This document shows, piece after piece, positions 10,501 through 22,575 of a stretch of 64,000 nt of DNA (position 1 is its first letter; the number at the start of each line of letters is the position of its first letter). Source of the stretch: Mytilisepta virgata (lineage: Eukaryota > Mollusca > Bivalvia > Mytilida > Mytilidae); assembly GCA_028015205.1 (NCBI GenBank), contig CM051520.1, forward strand, positions 12,186,501-12,250,500, read 5' to 3'. Both the position numbers and the translations under genes were made by a program. The notes under the pieces were generated by a model. The model did not search any database. It worked only from the letters and a program-made list of their open reading frames with translations, and was not told where the DNA came from.

Positions 10501-11450
10501 TTAATTTGACAATGTCTTAATTTATACTATATAATGATTGCACTGAGGTGGTCCCCCTTTGTCTATTCTTTTCGTGGTGTAATTCTAGTCAACAACTATA
10601 CCTTTAATATTGTATTGATGTATGACTTGTATGTTCTATCAGAGTTTTCTTCAATAAAACAATTGGAATTTGAGTGTTCAGTTAGATAATCCTTTTGAAT
10701 TTTCTTCGTGATAGGTTGAAAATTATTGTTTGCTCCTTTTTATATCTTTGAAGGAAAACTGTTCATGCTGTTATTCTCCAAAGTTTCTATACATTTTCTA
10801 ACAGTATTCCGGTCGCCTCATTGTAGAGTTCTACATAAACTGTATGTACTATTTTCATAGGTATTATCTTCATTTCCTGAGGCCATAAATTATAACAGCC
10901 CAAGTTCTGTTTCGGTGTAGAAGTTATCAATTTTACTTGTTCAAGTTTTGAATTATGATACCAACTTTATTGCGCACAAGACGCTGAATTAATCTTGATT
11001 ACTTTTACTTGTAACCAAATCTTTGTTTAGGAAAAATTGAATTAACTTGCATAAAAAGAAAACCAAAATCCAGTTAAAGTCAGCGTTGGCCAATGCAGCT
11101 GAACCTTTTTTCGAACAGAATTTTAAAACTATATCACTTAAAATTTCAACATTTATCGCATCATGGCATTATCGAAGCAAGCCCTCTTAGGGGATGATTC
11201 ACTCCGGAAAGTTTATGTGGTATCGTCTAAGTGGTAGTAGAGTAATCTCAGATATCAAATTTCTCGTGTACAAATACTAGGACGCTTTCTGAATTTACAG
11301 TTCAAATTGCAAATCAATCCACGAATACATTTTTCACGACTTGAAATATATTTAGATGTTTGACCAAAAATAAATGTAAGTGTTATAAATGTGAACTTCG
11401 TCTAAGAATGACTTTTATCTGTATCCCAAATTAATTCCCGTTAAATTACC
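10500..11450. other. Unassigned AT-rich stretch
   Basis: Nothing recognisable; no ORF, no tandem repeat. Confidence 0.5.
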
Positions 11451-11592
11451 TTATCACATGTCTCTCCGATATATACCTTATCACATGTCTCTCCGATATA
11501 TACCTTTTCACATGTCTCTCCGATATATACCTTATCACATGTCTCTCCGATATATACCTTTTCACATGTCTCTCCGATATATACCTTATCAC
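11450..11592 (+). repeat. 27-bp satellite, five units
   Basis: The unit CACATGTCTCTCCGATATATAC plus CTTAT or CTTTT is repeated five times. The two linker variants alternate, giving a 54-bp higher-order unit. The inverted form of its last unit and flank (11570-11665) reappears at 23498-23595, at the junction between the two large duplicated segments. Confidence 0.85.
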
Positions 11593-11746
11593 CATTCGTA
11601 CAGAAGATTGCTTAAATCAAATTTAGATCAGTACAGATATACCCATTTTGAATGATGCATTTGTCAGGACCCAAGATCTCATTTGTCTCCATTGTGTAGG
11701 GGCATGTCACACATCTGGACCTTTACATGGCATGTTTCCCCGGTAG

Positions 11747-12106
11747 TCAGTTTTTTTCTAAGGAAATGTTCGACTTGATCTTGACATATGTAGGTAGATT
11801 CTTCACAATGGGCATAAATATTTCGTGCAGAAAGCTAGAAATATTTTCTGTAGGACAATTACATGCAGAAACTACGGGTCTTCCTGGGTTCTCTGTTTTA
11901 TGAATTTTAGGTAACATATACAATCTTGAAGTACGTGGTTCAGGGGTGATGAGATTTTTGGCCAACGATGGTAAGATTCCTTCATCGATAGACGTGTAAA
12001 TAATGCCCTTCACATATTTATGTCGCCTTGTCTCGATAAAGAATGGGTCGAACTGATTATAATCACTTAGCCTGGGGACACTCCGACCCCGTGGAATTAA
12101 TGTCAA
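11747..12106 (-). pseudogene. Penelope-like element reverse transcriptase fragment
   Basis: The 119-residue frame contains LYMLPKIHKTENPGRPVVSA and then CNCPTENISSFLHEIFMPIV, the signature N-terminal RT block of Penelope-like elements. Upstream is DYNQFDPFFIETRRHKYVKG. Both the catalytic palm and the GIY-YIG endonuclease expected after it are missing. The beginning of the same frame (LIPRGRSAPTLSDYNQFDP) recurs on the minus strand at about 23610-23675, in the second copy of the large duplication. Confidence 0.85.
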
Positions 12107-12213
12107 AAATTCTTAATTTCAATTTTTTTTTACTAAGTATGCACGCTACTAACGTTTTGCAGTATATCTATTCTATACATGGTACGTTTTCACCACAACG
12201 TCAAACATATTAA

Positions 12214-14130
12214 GGTCAAGGCGAAGTAATTGAAAGTATCCTACAGTTTTCTACTTTTTTGTCAGTATGTAAAGCTACTCGCAATACACTGGAATATGAA
12301 ATAAAAAAAGGGGGGTACCCATGCTTATTTTTTTTGTTATAACCCTTTAAAAATGCGTTCTGAAATTAACTTTTAACATAGGATATATAGGGAAAACGTC
12401 AACTTTTCGAAAATTTTGTTCGAAAAGTCTATAAAAACCATCGATGTTAATCCTACAGTTTCGTGAAAAACTATTATTATATTGCCTCATTCACGAGCTT
12501 TCTGATGATATAAAAATATTTGGGGGTTCCCATGCTCGATTTCGTTGTATCTGCTGCTGAGAATCACATCAAGGTACTAATTTTGATGATTTTTCGGGCA
12601 ACGTCATGACGTCCGGCGTTCGATAACGTTTATGTATTGCAGATAATAATTAAAGGACGAACAGGAAATCTTTCCCTTTCATCTGATATACATTTTTTTT
12701 CATTTGAATGTTTTTATTTTTTTTTTTATTTATATTTATGTATTTAGTTACTTTTTTATTTATTTATTTATATTTTGTTTTATTTCCTTTAAGGAGTTGC
12801 AGATTTTATCTATTATTTGTTGAATGACGGTGTTTGATTATCATGTTGTCGATGGATGATTTGTATTGCCACTGTATCCTTATAATCCCGTAAAATATTA
12901 AGCATTCAAAGGTTTCTTACGTTTAAAACCTACAGTTTTTTTTTCCACCTCGTTATATGGAATGTAGATACAATGTGTATAAGAAAAACATATCTTTGAT
13001 ATATTTTGTCGAGTTACTACTTATTACTTATATTTTCCAAATTCAAAGTGCATTAAACTTTGGTCGAGCTTAACAAAATTTTTAAAAAATCAAAGTGCGT
13101 CAAGTGGACCAACTCCACGAAATTTGAAAACACCATTTGTTATTTCAAAGTGCGTTTAATTTAGAGGGTATTTCTTGCATGCGAGAGATAAGCAGGAGTG
13201 TAAAGCTCCCTAAGGATAACTCACGCCTGGAAACATTTTTCAAACAGTGGGAGCTGTTAATGTCTTATTTCGACTGAAATATTCGCTGTTAAATCCCTAA
13301 CAAATTAGGCCAAAACCAAATTGATTTATAGGTCTTTGGATTTCGCCGCTACATTTTTTTGCCGCTTCATCTAGAAATATAAAAAAAATCGCCTCTTATT
13401 TTCATTTTTCAACAAATTAAAAGGAACAAATTTTCGCTCGATCCTAAAATTTTGTCAAAATTTTATTTTCTTCCATTTTTAACAATACTTTAGTTAAAAA
13501 TTGGGTCGCACTTAAGTTTGATCTTCGCTTGAAAAAAAAACTAAAAAAAAAATAGTCTGCAAGATTTTTTTTCACTTTTTGCTCTCTCTCACCTATATTT
13601 ACCATAAAATCCAAAGAACTAAAAATCAATTTTGTGTGGCCTAATTATTAATCAAAATGAAAAAAAATGAATGTACATTCTCAATGCATCACGAGGTAAT
13701 AAAATTAAGCTAACCTTAGTCGGTCTGTATGTTGATTATACGCACAATTTCAATCGATTGAATTTGATTCTCAATATTATTCAAATACCGAAAAAATACC
13801 GAAGCGGTACGAATTAATTCCACCAGGCGAATTCTTGAGAACAGAGAAACTGCAGATACATTTAATAAAAAATAAAGGTATCAATATTTTTTTAAAGGAC
13901 AATGAAGACTGGCCATCTACCATCTGGATATTTTTTATTTCTCCATCAAAGTATAAATGACATTAGATGCGCAACTTGACGTCACATATGCATTCGGGTT
14001 ATTTACTTAGTTCTAACATATCTAAGGAGTTCAGATGTTTAGTAAAGCTATAACTAAATGTGGCTTAAGGCGTGGTAATACCATGGAGGTAGTACACTGT
14101 ACTTTATAAAAATACCTAAAATTTAAACTA
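12214..14130 (+). repeat. Long inverted repeat arm P (left)
   Basis: Pairs with 14540-16063. Matching anchors include CGAAAAGTCTATAAAAACCA, GAGATAAGCAGGAGTGTAAA, ACCGAAGCGGTACGAATTAA and TACCTCCATGG-like sequence. The arms differ by many substitutions and indels, so the inversion is not recent. Confidence 0.8.
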
Positions 14131-14145
14131 TACCTGCATAATATT

Positions 14146-14510
14146 CAGCTCAAGGCGAAGTAATTGAACGCCATCTAGTGTTCATTTGTTTACCGTTTCA
14201 AGGGTAACAGCCCCTTGTCATTGTATTACGTCCCCGACTGATTGTCTGACGTCGTAGCCATTATTAGGTTGACTCCGGAGGAGCAGTGGAGTCGTCGTAA
14301 GGTAGAAATAATGGTGTGTTCAGACGTACAGTTATTACGCAATGCAAAACTTTTTCGGAACGTTTCAAAACGCATTGTGCGTTCGCATGTCCCTTCGTTA
14401 TCAAAACGCATTCGAAAAAATTATTTTGTCGTGTAAACGCATATTTAGACTAATTCGTTTCAGAATCATAGATACATGTGTACGTGTTGTTATTTGTACA
14501 GTACATATTA
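14146..14510 (+). repeat. Inverted repeat arm T (left)
   Basis: Begins with CTCAAGGCGAAGTAATTGAA and CGCCATCTAGTGTTCATTTG, and runs through TGGTGTGTTCAGACGTACAG to TTTGTACAGT. It is the inverse of 16068-16366. The 61- to 64-residue ORFs in it read the repeat and have no recognised function. Confidence 0.75.
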
Positions 14511-14539
14511 TGCAAGTAATTTGCCGAGCTTAAATTTTA

Positions 14540-16063
14540 TGTGTTTATGTACAGTGTAATACCTCCATAGTTTTAACACGACGTAAGTCAACTTTTTGAC
14601 ACTTAGATCACTGGTACATTGTTATAAATTTACTAAACATCTCAATTTCGGTGAACTAAGTAAATAACGCGAATGCATATATGACGTGAAGTTGCGCATA
14701 TAACATCATTTTCATTTTGATGGAGATATAAAAAATATCAATCAAATGAAGACGGTCCTCGTTATCCTTTTAAAAAATCATTGTTACTTAATATACTACG
14801 TCTTTGCAATTTCACCGTTCTCTAGAATTCGCCTGGTATTGGAATTAATTCGTACCGCTTCGGCATTCGAATACTGCGAATTAAACTGAATCGATTGAAA
14901 TTGTGACCGATATTAGCTTAATTTTATGATCTCATGACATGATGCATTGAGAATGTACATTAATTGTTTTTTATTTGGTTAATAAGGCCACACAAAATTG
15001 ATTTTAAGTTCTTTGGATTTTTAAGGGTAAATATAGATGCGAACGAACAAAATTTATTTTTTTTTTCTAACGGAACGGTTTTTTTTCAGGCGCCATTGAA
15101 TATCAAACTTAAGTGTGACACAACTTTTCATCTTTAGTTTGGATAAGGGGCGAATTTTGAGCTCTTAATTTTAAATAAAGTGGCAAAAAAATTGCAGCTG
15201 CAAAATCCAACGACATAAAAATCAATTTGGTTTGGCCTAATTTGTAAGAGATTTAACGGCGAATATTTCAGCCAAACTAAGGCATCATCAGCTCCCACTG
15301 TGTTAAAGATGTTTCCGTTGTCAATTATTACGGATCTTTACACTCCTGCTTATCTCTCTCATGCAAGAATTTGTTAGAAGTTGAGTTAGTCAACTTGACG
15401 CACTTTGATTTTTTTTTTTTAATATTTTCACGGGACTATAAGGATACAATTGCAATACAAATCATTCATCGCCAACATTAAAATCAAACATTGTCATTTA
15501 AAAAATAAATAACAAATAAATAAATAAAATGGAAAATAAATAATAAATAAAAATTAATAAAAAATTAATAAAAACATTAAAATTGAAAAATATCAGATGA
15601 AAGAAAAAGATTTGTTGTTTGTCCTCTAATTATAATCTGCAATACATAAACATTATTAAACGCTGAACGTCATGACGTTGCCTAAAAAAATCACCAAAAT
15701 TAGTACCTTGATATTATATTCAGCAGCAGATACAATGAAATCAAGCATGGGACCCCCAAATATTTTTATATCACCACAAAGCTCGTGGATGAGGCAATAC
15801 AATATTAGTTTTTCAAGAAACTGTAGGGTTAACATCAATGGTTTTAATAGACTTTTCGAGCAAAATTGTCGAAAAATTGACGTTTTCCCTATATATCCTA
15901 TGTTAAAAGTTAATTTCAGAACGCATTTTCCAAGGGTTATAGCAAAAAAACAAGCATGGGTACCCCTTTTTTTTATTTCATATTCCAATGTATTTCAATT
16001 AGCTTTACATACCGACAAAAAATTAGAAAACTGTAGGATACTTTCAATTACTTCGCCTTGACC
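14540..16063 (-). repeat. Long inverted repeat arm P' (right)
   Basis: Reverse complement of arm P. It ends in TTTCAATTACTTCGCCTTGA and TTAA (16064-16067). Two overlapping ORFs at 15656-16061 (110 and 129 codons, opposite strands) lie in the arm; the left arm carries the same sequence full of stops, so they are not considered genes. Confidence 0.8.
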
Positions 16064-16067
16064 TTAA

Positions 16068-16366
16068 CTGTACAAAATAATTACACGTACTTATGATCCT
16101 AAATGGGTTTTAGCTAAAATGAAGAGACGCGTATACGCACCATCCGTTTTGAAACGATTCGAAAAAGTTTTGCGTTGCGCAATAACTGTACGTCTGAACA
16201 CACCATTATTACCTTGGAGCGCCGCTATTGCCTCTTTGGAGTCAACGTCATAACGACTACGACGTCAGACGATCTGCCGGGGACGTAATACAATGACAAG
16301 GGGATGTTACCCTTGAAACGGTAAACAAATGAACACTAGATGGCGTTCAATTACTTCGCCTTGACC
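16068..16366 (-). repeat. Inverted repeat arm T' (right)
   Basis: Reverse complement of arm T, ending in AATTACTTCGCCTTGACC and TTAA. Its inner edge ACTGTACAAAAT directly abuts the TTAA that terminates P'. Confidence 0.75.
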
Positions 16367-16535
16367 TTAACTTTACTTATTTTTACTATCTATCTTGCCG
16401 TCTATGTATTTTATATGAAGTGCGTTTACTGTTCGATGCCAAAATGAATTTTCTTTTTGTTTACATTTTATGTACAGACTCAGTCTTGCTCTTGGTTTCA
16501 AAGAGTCAACACCTTTTTATTTTTATTTTGTACAT

Positions 16536-16572
16536 GCTCGTGACCAAGACTATATTGGTCGAAACGTTGGGT
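16536..16572 (+). ncRNA. Degenerate hammerhead-ribozyme-like motif of a Penelope-like element (copy A)
   Basis: TGACCAAGACTATATTGGTC followed by GAAACGTTGGG resembles stem II and the GAAA core of hammerhead ribozymes found in Penelope-like elements. Here the CUGAUGA core strand is degraded (CTCGTGA), so cleavage is unlikely. The duplicate at 23942-23977 is closer to the consensus. Confidence 0.35.
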
Positions 16573-17338
16573 AATTTTTAACTTTTTAGTTTGGTTGTTG
16601 TTTTTCACGATTTTGTATTTGGTTGTGTTCGGCTTTTGTATTTTATACATTTAAGTCGTTTTATGCCAATTTTGACAGCTCACCATTTCCATTTATTTTT
16701 CTAAATTTTATTACTAAAACACACTTTAGTAGTATAATTAACCTTTTTAGTTTCTACTCATATTTTTTTGCATGTCTTCGATATTTTTTTTAATATGTGA
16801 GAGTCACTGTTAGACATGCTGAATTTTGAAAATCTACGTCGGATAACACACCCTACCCAAATCCTAGAAAGGGATTTACAGTATGTTCTATAGAATGGTA
16901 TTCATAATAATTGAAACGATTGTCAATACACTTTTTGAACCATCTGTGTTTAGAGCAGGCAAGTCAATGTCACCTGATAAAATGTCCTTGGTCGAATTCA
17001 ATTGGAATATAAAAAATTCTTATTTTAATTGGACTTCATACACCCGAAGGATTCCTTTTATGATTATTTACAAAGAAAGTCTGTCTGTGTGTCTGAGAAA
17101 ATACTATATTTATAACTACCGAGGAAATGTTTACTTATAATTTACTGAGGTCATGTGTTCAATAGTTCTTATGTCTGGTAAACGTTGCACTGAGATGGAG
17201 TTTTAATTTGTATAAAGCACATTTTATTTTCTCAAAGAAAAAAGTTTTGTGTAAAAAAACCGACATGAGGTAATAATCATATTCCATAATCTAAGTGAAT
17301 ATGAAAATTATATTCATTTTATAGAACCTGAAGAAATA

Positions 17339-17640
17339 TTATTTGTCCATAAAATGTAGTATGAAGTTATTTAAAATAAATTGTGAGTGTATAAATTCAT
17401 ACCGAAAATTCTCAAAATCAGGTAAAGAATCTTTAAAAGTTGTTGGCAGTATGGGATGGGTTGTTACAAATGCGGTCGATGGTTTGTTATCTTTTGTTTG
17501 GTAGTTGCAATAAAATTGAGTACATTCTTTCATCGACCACAAAGTGAAGTGTGAACAATTGGTTAGTGATGTGTCGAAAGTGCCATCACCGTAGATCATG
17601 TGTGATGCATCAAGATGGCTGAGGTGCTATCTACAGGTCG
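17339..17640 (-). CDS. Possible orphan exon, unrecognised
   Basis: The frame reads HLDASHMIYGDGTFDTSLTN then CSHFTLWSMKECTQFYCNYQ, and is open for about 100 codons. A possible acceptor (CCTGTAG) lies upstream and a possible donor (TTTCG/GTATGA) near 17400. The GDGTFDT start faintly recalls MULE-type transposases, but the following residues do not continue the match. The region is absent from copy B of the duplication except for its last part. Coding status is uncertain. Confidence 0.22.
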
Positions 17641-17766
17641 TTGTTAAATTCATGTTCTTGTCTGCATTTTGTTTACGAATAGGAAATGTTCATAGGCCAA
17701 AGTCTGAATTCATTTTTCCGTAAAATTGACTAGAAAGCTACTTTCAGAATCGACAGTGATCCCAGC

Positions 17767-17789
17767 ACCCCCCCCCCCCCCCGCCCCCC
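17767..17789 (+). repeat. Poly-C tract
   Basis: Run of C interrupted once by G. Confidence 0.9.
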
Positions 17790-17989
17790 GCAATTAGATT
17801 GGATACTTTTCCAAATTCAAAATTCTAGAACCTTAAAACCATTTACAGATGTTATGCAAACATGCTATGATGCCATAAATCACTAAATCCAATGAAAAAT
17901 GAAAAAAATTTAGGTCACAAGCTCAAATTCATCATTTTTGAAATTCACTCCTATGGGTCCCAAGTTGTGAAAATCACAAAATTTTAAAA

Positions 17990-18860
17990 GCTTATTGCAC
18001 ATCTACATATAGTGTATGACAATACTGTATAGAAATAAAATGAATAAATTGAAATAGTTTACTTCAAAAACTTAAATTGACAATATTTGAAATTGGACCA
18101 ATGTTGGCCCCAATTTTAGAGTATGAAAATTCTAAAATCTTTTTCCGCATCTACATAAGCTGTATGACAATTATAGAAATAAAATTAATAAATTTAAAGA
18201 TAAAAGAGGAGTTTACGTCACAAGCTTAAGTTGACAATTTTTTAAATTAGACCCCTGTGGACTGCAATGTTAGAAAATTAAATTCTAAAAGCTTATTGCA
18301 CATCTACATATAGTGTATGACTATTGTATAGAAATAGAATGCATAAATTGAAAAATGAAAGAGTTTACGTCACAAGCTTAAACTGACAATTTTTGGACCC
18401 CTGTGTGCCCTAATTTTAGACAATTAAAATTCTAAAACCTTTTTGCGTATCTACATATGGTGCATGACAATACTGTATAGAAATAAAATGCATAAATCGA
18501 AAAATGAAAAATGACGTTTACACCACGAGTTTAAATTGACAATTTTTTAAATTCGACCCTCATGGACCCCAATTTTAGAAAATGAAAATTCTAACACCTT
18601 ATTGCGAATCTGCATATGGTGCACGATAATTCTGTATAGAAATAAGATGCATGAATTGAAAAATGAAAGACGAGATTACATCACAAGCTTTAATTCAAAC
18701 TTTTCGAAGTTCGAAAACGTAATTGCGCATCTACAGGTGGTATGCAACCATTCTATATAGAAATAAAATTCTTAAACTTAAAAGTGAAGAAGGAGTTGAT
18801 GTGACAAGAAAGTGTGACGGACAGACGGAAGGGGACGGACAGAGACAATCGCTAAATATT
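17990..18860 (+). repeat. ~150-bp satellite array with GACGGACAGACGG tail (copy A)
   Basis: About six degenerate units; ATCTACAT or its variant occurs at 18001, 18149, 18302, 18449, 18608 and 18729. Units share TACTGTATAGAAATAAAATG and TCACAAGCTTAAATTGACAA. The array ends with GACGGACAGACGGAAGGGGA. A second array is in copy B (24840-25670), and an inverted, diverged one at 32500-33130. Confidence 0.8.
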
Positions 18861-19939
18861 GTAATGGGTAAGTGGTAAAATTGTATGGTTATATTCTCAT
18901 AAAAATACTGTTGTCGTGTTCTGTGATGGCTTCAGTGTAGTTTTGTTTGCTTATTTTATTTCTTAAGTTTATTTTATCATTATTATTTATTTATTTATTT
19001 GCAGAAATGTTCATATAGTAAAAAATATAATATGAAAAACTGCTGATAGAATTAAATACGAGTTACACGACATCTTCCTAATATAGAACTTTAATTGCAA
19101 TACAAATGTTAAGATTATTTATTGTTTAACACTTTAATAAAGGTGAATGGGGATTTTCCAATGTCTATGAAGATTTTACAAATCAAATTAAGTTATGAAA
19201 AACAAGGAAACGTTTCATATCACATCAGATAATTAAAATTCCAGAAGGTCTTTTTTTCTCAAAAGCAACCAATATTACATGAACTGTACTATTGAAATTA
19301 TCAAAAATATTCATTATTGGTTTTTTATGGGCTTAATATACTTTTGATTTTTAATGTTTGATTAATTCATAACGGTGATATTTAATGTATAAGGTTGCTT
19401 TGCAGGACAATGTATGTGTACGAATATGCTAAAAACAGCTCAGATCTCTGTATAGTATACATAACCGAGGACACATAACTATGTACACTTCTTTAAACAA
19501 AGACTTGGTTCAAACAATACCAATATAAAAGATATAAGGTACTGAATGGGCCAGTGTCCATACAGAATTACGTTCAAAACAGTATCTTTTATGTCGGTCT
19601 AAAGAGCACCAATGTACATTCATAGATATAAAAGCATTCTTGTAGAATTTTCAATGAATATGTAATATAATAAAGACTTATACAAAGACGAAAATTGGCG
19701 AGTTTTACTTTCCAATTGTAAATTGTCTCTTTCTTAGTAGTTACAACCACTTTACCACATTATATCAATTTCCAATTTGACGGATGCCACCGGATAACGA
19801 AGAATGACACTTTCGATGCATTTGATGTTAATCCCGGTATTTTGGAAGCTCCAGTTTACATTCCTCGCGTTTTAGTTTTTGTTTTTTTTTTTGGTTGTCT
19901 TGTTTTAATTCACTTTGGTGTGCTACATGAATATCATGT

Positions 19940-20050
19940 TGTGTACGATTATAGCTGTGGAGTTTGAGATTGTACCACCAAGAAGCACTTCTGTGCAGCC
20001 TGAGGGAGTTGTGCTGAGGGATGGTACAATCTCAATGCCAACTGCTATGG
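19940..20050 (+). pseudogene. Candidate exon, copy A, 5' half (interrupted by TIR element)
   Basis: Reads VEFEIVPPRSTSVQPEGVVL then RDGTISMPTAM, where the frame is cut by the insertion at 20049. The 3' half resumes at 21190. Copy B preserves the uninterrupted version at 27090-27330. The product is not recognised. Confidence 0.4.
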
Positions 20051-21186
20051 TTAGACTCCACTAATTACCTTAGTTTCAGAGAAATGCACCCCCATACTTT
20101 TATTAATTATTAGAATTGGTAAAGTTTGACTACATGATAGATAAATAATAAATGTCTTCACATCAAAATTGTAATATTGACCAAAAGAGGATAGATTTTA
20201 GTTTAAAAAAATACGAAAACATTAACTGACTTTGCTTCTGACAAGTAATGGGAGGTAATGAAGGTACACCACTAAATCGAGCCCACGTTTACTTCAATGT
20301 TAAATTCGTCATTTTCTAAAATTTGGGAAAAATATAAAATGAATTTTCCCAAGTCGGGCAATATGTTGACATGTTTTTTCAAATAAAAGCTGTCTTAGAA
20401 AATTGTACTTGAACAGTACATTGTTTACCAAATAAGAAATTTTTTCTCGTTTCAAATTTCCCGGTGAAAATTTGCCCCATCACTTCAAACTGAATACCGG
20501 AAATTACAGGCGCGTTAATATGTCCAGTTCTCGAAACTTTTAAGGGTTATTGACATGCCGTAAAGTGTATTTCGTAGGGTATTCATTCCTTTCCAGAATA
20601 AATTCACTTGTTTATGTTTTAGATTGTGGCATTAGTTGTGACAGATCGACGCCGAAACCCATAGGAATTATTTTGTACTACTTTCGTACTCTGTCGAAAT
20701 TGCTCCAGCTATTTACTGTAGTGCCCCCTAATAAACTGGGAATTGTGAATTGACATGTGGTGTGTAAAACTTTGACAGTGATAATCGGCACCTGAACTGG
20801 TAAGTTAAATTGCGGAAAAAAGAGCCGGAAAAGTATACTTTTTTTCCCCACATATGTAATGGAATTTTATGCAGAATCTGAAAAATTAAGTCCCAATTGG
20901 ATTGAAACGCTGCATCAGACCTCAATTTTAAGCCGAAGTGGACTGAAATTTAACATTTTTAAAGCTTTTTTTATGAAAAATTTGGAAATGTTGCTATGCC
21001 AACTAGGATTCCATGGATATTTTTTGTTTATTTTATCATGATTGAGACATTGCTAACATGATGACCTTTCAGAATATATATATACATGTATATGGGTATT
21101 ATTTACTCTGAATATGGCACAAGACCATGACAATTGTAAGCTCACTTCACATAGGAAATGGTACTATTAATTTGTGGAGTGTAACC
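20049..21186 (+). mobile_element. 1.14-kb TIR element (empty site in copy B)
   Basis: Starts GGTTAGACTCCACTAATTA and ends TTAATTTGTGGAGTGTAACC, an inverted pair of about 20 bp. Copy B reads straight through (AACTGCTATAAACATAG), so the insertion is proved. The duplicated target is TA, TAT or CTAT; the sequence cannot decide. No transposase: its longest ORFs (about 65 codons) have no motif. A second right end of this family is at 46630-46725. Confidence 0.85.
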
Positions 21187-21336
21187 TATAAACATAGATA
21201 ACGGATTTATTCCCGGTTTTGCCTTTTCTGTGGTAAAAATATATGAGGAAAGAAAACTGCGACGTCAATTTCGTTACGCATTTAAACAGATATCAAATTT
21301 ATGCAGAAAATGCCCGCCTTCCCATGTCGAGGAGGT
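21187..21336 (+). pseudogene. Candidate exon, copy A, 3' half
   Basis: Reads INIDNGFIPGFAFSVVKIYE, then ERKLRRQFRYAFKQISNLC and RKCPPSHVEE, up to a GAG/GTAACA junction that could be a splice donor. Compared with copy B it has a 9-bp in-frame insertion (RYA). It continues from 19940-20050 across the TIR element. Confidence 0.4.
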
Positions 21337-21716
21337 AACAACCTCAGAGTTTTGTGTTTATATTTATTTTTTTTACGGAATGAGTCGTATGGGGTTATTT
21401 CAAATTTTCCGCGAAATGGTATGTTTTACGTTATAATCGCTCTGACGTCACTGCAAAGCAATTTTTCTCTTCTGTCTTGAGAAAAGTAATGTTAATATGT
21501 ATATTTATTAATTAACTTAGATATATTGAACTCAATAACTAAAAAACTACCAATACAATAAAAGCACAAACTATGCCTATATGAGATTTTGGCCTTATTG
21601 GACTGGGTACGACCAATATGAGTGTATTTCGGAACTATCTTGATTTATCTGATCCCTCTATGAAAACATCGTAGATCTGTTAATTAATAAAGGAATCATT
21701 GCCTAATGTTCTTCAT

Positions 21717-21782
21717 ATTGGCATAGTTATAGATCCTCGATAAGCCATATTGGCATGAAGCGAATAACTATGCCAATATGAA
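21717..21782. repeat. Hairpin, CATATTGGCATAGTTAT arms
   Basis: CATATTGGCATAGTTAT and its exact inverse ATAACTATGCCAATATG lie about 32 bp apart; the loop contains a further CATATTGGCAT. The same hairpin is at 27709-27774 in copy B. Confidence 0.75.
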
Positions 21783-21952
21783 AAAAACGTTAGGTAATAA
21801 TACTACAATTTAATATTGGATGTAACGCGTCATTTGACTGGCCATTTTTTTTCGTCTATCATATCATAGACTAAATTTTCTTTTCTACTATGACGTCATT
21901 AAGGGGAATCCCGACGTTTTAGACGTCAAAACAACCGTTGAAATTAAATTAT

Positions 21953-22112
21953 AAGGATTGACTGTAATTTTCTTTTCAGTCTATTCGAAATAACCTCAAT
22001 GCACATAGTGCACACTTTCAAATAACCGGCTATGCGGGATATTAAGTGTGCACCACGTGATTGAGGTTATTTCTTCATAGACTGAAAAAAAATTACAGTC
22101 TATCCTTAAATA
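21953..22112. repeat. Inverted repeat (MITE-like) around AATAACCTCAAT
   Basis: GGATTGACTGTAATTTTCTT and AATAACCTCAAT pair with ATTGAGGTTATTTC and AAAATTACAGTCTATCC. Copy B (27905-28000) has lost most of the left arm. Confidence 0.7.
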
Positions 22113-22169
22113 ATATCTGCACACCCCCATATCTGCACACACCTGCTAATAAAGCATTATTCAAGTGCT

Positions 22170-22415
22170 TTTTGAACGTACCCGGGTTGATATGGCCATA
22201 TCAAACCGGTTGAGTCACGTGATCAGGCTGATATGGCTATATCAGACCGGGTGCGTTCGGAATAAGTACTTATGCAGTATATGATAAACAGATTAATACA
22301 TGACTTAATCCCGAGACTCCCATATCGGACTGAGGGCTTGCCTAAGGTCCGATATGGGTCGAGAGTTGATACCCGGTCCGATATGGATTATGTCATGTAT
22401 TAATTTATAAGTATT
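22170..22415. mobile_element. Palindromic MITE family F2, copy A
   Basis: GAACGTACCCGGGTTGATAT and ATATCAGACCGGGTGCGTTC form an imperfect palindrome around GTCACGTGATC, followed by a second palindromic set built on GGTCCGATATGG. Copies are at 28135-28370 (copy B) and, inverted and diverged, at 54230-54425. Confidence 0.7.
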
Positions 22416-22551
22416 TACTAAAGTATCATGTATGGAGAAGAGAAATCAGACATTTTAAAACTGTGGTAACCAGGGTCCTTAACGACTAGACGCGTCACGT
22501 TAGCTAATCAACAGCCGACATTTATTCCAAGCCAGTGATAGTGTTGTTTCT

Positions 22552-22575
22552 ATTTTTTTTTTTTTTTTTTTTTGT
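22552..22575 (+). repeat. Poly-T tract
   Basis: T-run of about 22 bases. Confidence 0.9.

Larger units (their letters stand above)
12210..16370. mobile_element. 4.2-kb composite foldback element, TTAA-flanked, interleaved inverted repeats
   Basis: TTAA at 12210-12213 and 16367-16370 bracket an insertion bounded by GGTCAAGGCGAAGTAATTGA and its inverse. The duplicate copy at about 23760-23775 lacks the entire block, confirming insertion. Inside, two inverted-repeat pairs are interleaved: P (12214-about 14130) with P' (about 14540-16063), and T (about 14146-14510) with T' (16068-16366). A third TTAA lies at 16064-16067 between P' and T'. TTAA targets are typical of piggyBac-type transposases, but no transposase is encoded here. 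Confidence 0.8.

Noticed and set aside
15656..16061. Two overlapping ORFs of 110 and 129 codons in arm P'
   Set aside because: The matching left arm has stops in both frames, and the strands overlap completely.
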